The translations under genes and the position numbers were made by a program. The notes beneath the pieces are model-generated. The model was not told the origin of the DNA and searched no databases. It was given only the letters and a program-made list of their open reading frames with translations. Below are positions 3,463-6,209 of a stretch of DNA of 6,209 nucleotides, piece by piece; within the stretch, counting starts at the first letter, position 1; each line of letters opens with the position of its first letter. Origin of the DNA: Thiotrichales bacterium (GTDB lineage: Bacteria > Pseudomonadota > Gammaproteobacteria > UWMA-0217). Location of the stretch: positions 1 through 6,209 of the forward strand of contig JANTGD010000224.1 in the NCBI GenBank assembly GCA_024763135.1, read 5' to 3'.

Positions 3463-4356
3463 ATGCTTACTCAAGAACAAATTGAATTACGACGATCTGG
3501 TGTGGGCGGCAGCGATGCGCCGGCCATTGCCGGGATCGATCCTTACCGGCAAGCACTGGATGTGTACCACCAGAAGCTGGGCATGGACGAAATGACGGAA
3601 CCGCCGAATGAAGCGAAAGTGGCGGCGGGGAACCGGATGGAACCTTACATCGCTGATTGGTGGGCGGATACGCGGGGAATGAAATGTCGTCGGCGCAATG
3701 AAATGCTCCGCCATCCGGACTTCAGTTTCATGTTGGGGCATATCGACCGAAAGGTGGTAGGTGACAAGGCCGGGCTGGAAATCAAGAACCGCGGCCAATA
3801 CAACAGCGACGACTATGGCCCGAACGGTACCGACCAGGTGAAGCAGACGGACATCATTCAGTGCCAGCACTATCTCGCGGTGACCGGTTGGGACCTTTGG
3901 CACATGGCCGTATTGGTCGATGGCTGGGACCTGCGGTGGTATGAGATACCGAAGGATCAAGGGCTGATCGACTCCCTCATCGATATGGAATATAAGTTCT
4001 GGCAGTTGGTTAAAAAACAGACGCCGCCCGATGTGGATTTTGCCCACCGGTCCACCCCTGGCTTGATCCAAAAGCTTTACCCAGGCACCAATGGTGAAAC
4101 CGTCTTGCTGCCTGATCGGGCGTTACAAATTGCGCATGAAATGGACGAGCTGAATGAGCACAAGAAGGTGGCAGAGAAGCGCCTGAAGGCTCTGAAGGCT
4201 GAGCGTGACCTGATGCTAGGGGAAAGTGCTGTCGGCCTGCTACCGGGCGGCTCTGGTGGCTGGCGCCGCAAGCTGATTGAACGCAAAGGCTATGAGGTCA
4301 AGCCGTCTGAATACTATGACATCCGCTTTTCCGCGAAACTTAAGGAGGCTGCATAA
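3463..4356 (+). CDS. YqaJ-family phage exonuclease
   Basis: A 297-residue protein with the YqaJ/lambda-Exo-type nuclease core: RRSGVGGSDAPAIAGIDPY (10-28), GNRMEPYIADWW (56-67), GHIDR with the catalytic Asp95, LEIKNR with Glu106 and Lys108, and QCQHYLAVTG (133-142). These match the E...D...E-x-K...Q active-site order of the PD-(D/E)XK fold. The C-terminal 217-252 region is a charged, probably coiled-coil helix. Length is usual for the family. Such enzymes digest one strand of double-stranded DNA ends and pass the single strand to an annealing protein. The ATG has GGAGG 8 nt upstream. The RecT-like gene follows after 1 nt, making a two-gene recombination unit. All catalytic positions appear intact. 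Confidence 0.9.
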   Translation: MLTQEQIELRRSGVGGSDAPAIAGIDPYRQALDVYHQKLGMDEMTEPPNEAKVAAGNRMEPYIADWWADTRGMKCRRRNEMLRHPDFSFMLGHIDRKVVGDKAGLEIKNRGQYNSDDYGPNGTDQVKQTDIIQCQHYLAVTGWDLWHMAVLVDGWDLRWYEIPKDQGLIDSLIDMEYKFWQLVKKQTPPDVDFAHRSTPGLIQKLYPGTNGETVLLPDRALQIAHEMDELNEHKKVAEKRLKALKAERDLMLGESAVGLLPGGSGGWRRKLIERKGYEVKPSEYYDIRFSAKLKEAA

Positions 4357-4357
4357 C

Positions 4358-5302
4358 ATGAACGAAATCGCTGAAAACATTCCGGCCACGCTGGAAGAAA
4401 CCGAAAGCCATCCGGTTCCGTCCCGTAGTGCCGCACAAGCGCAGATCACCCCGTTTTCCAGTTCTGCCGCCTTTGCTGATGCGCAGCGTATGGCGAAAGC
4501 CTTGGCCGCTTCGACACTGGTACCAAACGACTACCGGGGGAATATTGCCAACTGCGTCCTGGCCTTGGAAATGGCCGCTCGTACCGGCTCCGGAATCATG
4601 GCCGTTATGCAGGATTTGGTCATTGTCCACGGGAAGCCGGCATGGCAAGCCAAATACATCATCGGCGCGCTGAACTCCTGCGGGCGGTTTGAGCCGCTGC
4701 AATATGAGCAGGACAACGCCCCCGATCCGCTGCCGGATAAATGGCAGGACTTCCCCCTGGCGTGGCGCTGCCGGGCGACGGCAAGGGATAAGAAGTCCGG
4801 CGAACTGCGCAAGGGACCCTGGGTGTCTATCGCCACCGCGCATGCCGAAGGCTGGATTAAAAAGAACGGCAGCAAGTGGCAGTCAATGCCTGAATTGATG
4901 CTGATGTACCGCTCGGCATCGTTCTTCGGAAAACTCTATGCGCCGGAAATTCTGCTCGGCATGGCCAGCGCTGAAGAAGCACACGACATCGTGGATGTTA
5001 ATCCGTCAACCGGCGAAGTCGTCAACATTTACCACGGACGACCGGCTGCGACATCGAGAACAGAGCAGGTTGCCGGCATCCTCGAAAAGGCCGTGCAAAG
5101 CGAAATTGGCGACGACAGCGGTCAGGAGGACTACTTTCCTGCTCCGGGTGTTGCTGATGTCCTGAAGGCCGTCACAGGCTCTACGAGTGAGGATGATCTT
5201 GCAGAGTGTGAGGACGTCGCCAGGAACATTAAATCGGCGGCTGACCGGAACACTATCCGGGCGGCGATAGAGAAACGTCGAGAAGAACTGAGCACAGATT
5301 GA
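4358..5302 (+). CDS. recT: RecT-family single-strand annealing protein
   Basis: A 314-residue protein. The core (about 40-205) contains AKALAASTLVPNDYRGNIAN, MQDLVIVHGKPAWQAKYIIG and KWQSMPELMLMYRSASFFGK followed by LYAPEILLGM, the pattern of phage RecT-like annealing proteins. The C-terminal part (from about 230) is charged, variable and probably flexible. It coats single-stranded DNA and anneals it to a complementary strand, working with the exonuclease encoded just upstream. The ATG at 4358 was chosen over an in-frame ATG at 4277 because it has AAGGAGG 9 nt upstream and follows the exonuclease stop by 1 nt; the longer form would add 27 residues overlapping the exonuclease. Confidence in the annealing role is high; assignment to RecT rather than a sister family is from motif recall. 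Confidence 0.85.
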   Translation: MNEIAENIPATLEETESHPVPSRSAAQAQITPFSSSAAFADAQRMAKALAASTLVPNDYRGNIANCVLALEMAARTGSGIMAVMQDLVIVHGKPAWQAKYIIGALNSCGRFEPLQYEQDNAPDPLPDKWQDFPLAWRCRATARDKKSGELRKGPWVSIATAHAEGWIKKNGSKWQSMPELMLMYRSASFFGKLYAPEILLGMASAEEAHDIVDVNPSTGEVVNIYHGRPAATSRTEQVAGILEKAVQSEIGDDSGQEDYFPAPGVADVLKAVTGSTSEDDLAECEDVARNIKSAADRNTIRAAIEKRREELSTD

Positions 5303-5450
5303 CCCGTGAAGGCGTAGCGGCCACCACCAGTGCCGCGGTGGATTAGCCGGCGAGTACCGTTGAAGCACGCAACCCCGGCAGCGGTGGCCTGAGCCTTTAG
5401 GATTTCCAGCCGGGTGACACCGCAACCCTTAACGATGTGAGAAACCAACC
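5303..5450 (+). other. Gap between recT and the next small gene, possible RNA structure
   Basis: A 148-nt gap, the only sizeable one in the tightly packed rightward operon. Stops occur in every plus frame. It holds complementary segments GGCCACC (5318-5324) and GGTGGCC (5383-5389), and a nearer pair CCACC/GGTGG, so alternative hairpins are possible. There is no T-run, so it is not an intrinsic terminator. No promoter was found with confidence. Confidence 0.4.
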
Positions 5451-5564
5451 GTGAGCGAGAACAAGTACGACTTTACGACCCAAACCATGCCAGGCCTTGA
5501 TGGAGGCGTGTTCGCCGGCAAGATCAGCCACGCCATTAAAGAAACCGCCCTGGCATTGGAATGA
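5451..5564 (+). CDS. Small hypothetical phage protein
   Basis: A 37-residue protein, GTG start, reading MSENKYDFTTQTMPGLDGGV, then FAGKISHAIKETALALE. The pattern of a short polar N-terminus, a T-M-P-G-L-D-G-G turn and a helix resembles the start of small phage proteins I have seen with TDTLPGLDGG, but those are longer; this one may be a shortened form. The SD is weak (TGAGA about 8 nt upstream). The stop overlaps the next start as ATGA, which supports translation. Confidence 0.5.
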   Translation: MSENKYDFTTQTMPGLDGGVFAGKISHAIKETALALE

Positions 5565-5743
5565 ACGACAAATCGGAACAGGACATGCGCCGGGATCATG
5601 CCCGCCAGTGCATCGGCCGGGCGGATGAGGCACTAAAGGACGACAATCTTGAGGTTGCCAAGTACGAAATCGAAGCCGCGGACTTGATCATCAAAGCGAT
5701 GCGGCAAGACGAACGGACGGAACGGGAGTTGACATGCACATAA
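5561..5743 (+). CDS. Small helical hypothetical protein
   Basis: A 60-residue, highly charged protein predicted almost wholly helical (MNDKSEQDMRRDHARQCIGR, then ADEALKDDNLEVAKYEIEAA). The spacing of Ala and Leu suggests a two-helix hairpin. It starts in the ATGA overlap with the preceding gene and ends 10 nt inside the ATPase gene, so it is coupled on both sides. No family recognised. It might be an accessory subunit of the ATPase, judged only by position. Confidence 0.65.
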   Translation: MNDKSEQDMRRDHARQCIGRADEALKDDNLEVAKYEIEAADLIIKAMRQDERTERELTCT

Positions 5744-6209
5744 CACGACTGACCACACAGAATTTTCTGGCCCTGCGTAGCCTGGACCTGGATTTGAGTA
5801 ATCCCGTAACGCTGATCGCCGGCCCAAACGGCAGCGGCAAGAGCAGTATCAGCGATGCCATCAGCTACGCGCTAACTGGGAAGCTGTGCCGGGGCACCAA
5901 GACCAAGAAGGACGCAAAATCGCTACTCTCTGATGGTGCGAAAACCGGCAGTGTCTCAGCGATGGCCGGCGAGGCCAAAGTTCACCGGAGCTTGCCTAGC
6001 GGGGATCTCGTGGACGGTGTTTCCCCTGAATACACGGCCCTGCCCTTCTGCCTGGACATGCACCGTTTTGCCGGCCTGTCTGCGGATGAACGGCGGACCT
6101 TTCTGTTTGAGCTGACGGGCGTGAAAACCAGCACCACCGCCGTGAAACAGCGGCTACTGGAAAAGGGGCACGACGAAAACCGGGTGGGCACCGTTGTGCC
6201 GCTGCTACG
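5734..6209 (+). CDS. SMC/RecF/SbcC-like AAA ATPase, N-terminal part
   Basis: The first 158 residues of a gene that continues past the window. It starts MHITRLTTQNFLALRSLDLD, the typical opening of RecF/SMC-type ATPases, then VTLIAGPNGSGKSSISDAIS with a complete Walker A motif (G30 to S37), and YALTGKLCRG. Residues 111-130 (RFAGLSADERRTFLFELTGV) match the segment that follows the head strands in phage SbcC-like proteins and precedes the coiled coil. The ATG has GGGAG 5 nt upstream and overlaps the preceding stop by 10 nt. In phage recombination operons such ATPases are thought to act on DNA ends or in repair. The Walker B and signature motifs lie outside the window. Confidence 0.85.
   Translation, partial: MHITRLTTQNFLALRSLDLDLSNPVTLIAGPNGSGKSSISDAISYALTGKLCRGTKTKKDAKSLLSDGAKTGSVSAMAGEAKVHRSLPSGDLVDGVSPEYTALPFCLDMHRFAGLSADERRTFLFELTGVKTSTTAVKQRLLEKGHDENRVGTVVPLL

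Noticed and set aside
3487..4071. Minus-strand 194-codon frame opposite the exonuclease gene
   Set aside because: A shadow of a well supported gene; no SD and a His/Ile/Arg-rich low-quality composition.
4340..4875. Minus-strand frames of 167 and 114 codons
   Set aside because: Antisense to the conserved core of the RecT-like gene, with no start signals.
5131..5448. Minus-strand 105-codon frame over the end of recT and the following gap
   Set aside because: It needs a TTG start, has no SD, and most of it is antisense to recT. Only the part over the gap looks protein-like; noted as a finding but not called.
1..6209. Search for tRNA genes, CRISPR arrays, insertion sequences and attachment sites
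   Set aside because: No cloverleaf, spaced identical repeats, transposase motifs or terminal inverted repeats were seen; the only repeats are the operators, the iterons and the TCTTC tract.

Overview
The window is the early-gene and immunity region of a lambda-like temperate tailed phage or prophage, or of a phage derived from one. The moderately GC-rich sequence, the protein families and the sigma70-type promoters point to a proteobacterial host, perhaps a beta- or gammaproteobacterium; the host assignment is inference. Genes are tightly packed, with ATGA and 8-10 nt overlaps and good Shine-Dalgarno (SD) sites. They diverge from a control region at about 1906-2219.

Leftward (minus strand, 1905 down to 1), in lambda pR-operon order: a Cro-like YdaS-type repressor (1693-1905); an intrinsic terminator in the tR1 position (1612-1635); a short CII-like protein that looks truncated (1401-1547); a TraR/DksA-type zinc-finger protein (1196-1408); an O-like replication initiator (391-1191); a lambda P-like helicase loader (84-551) overlapping the O-like gene by 161 nt out of frame; and the first 30 codons of an unidentified gene (1-91). 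The O-like gene carries GTAAC/GTTAC iterons next to a strongly purine-biased A-rich tract, the layout of a lambda-type origin.

Control region (1906-2219): four copies of a 13-bp palindrome, TAGC-N5-GCTA. One overlaps the leftward cro promoter, one a weaker rightward promoter, and two a near-consensus rightward promoter (TTGACA-N17-TATTAT). Between the two operator pairs, where lambda keeps cI, there are only about 100 bp: a short open frame running into a strong rightward terminator. This could be a deleted cI or a short terminated RNA.

Rightward (plus strand, 2220 to 6209): a short P22 C2-like HTH protein with no peptidase domain, then several small genes of unknown function (two predicted to be membrane proteins), a YqaJ-family exonuclease (3463-4356), a RecT-family annealing protein (4358-5302), a 148-nt gap, two small genes, and the N-terminal part of an SMC/RecF-like ATPase (from 5734) that runs off the window. 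This corresponds to a lambda pL operon: recombination proteins plus small accessory genes. The exonuclease and the annealing protein would act as a pair on phage DNA ends; O-like and P-like would load the host helicase at the intragenic origin.
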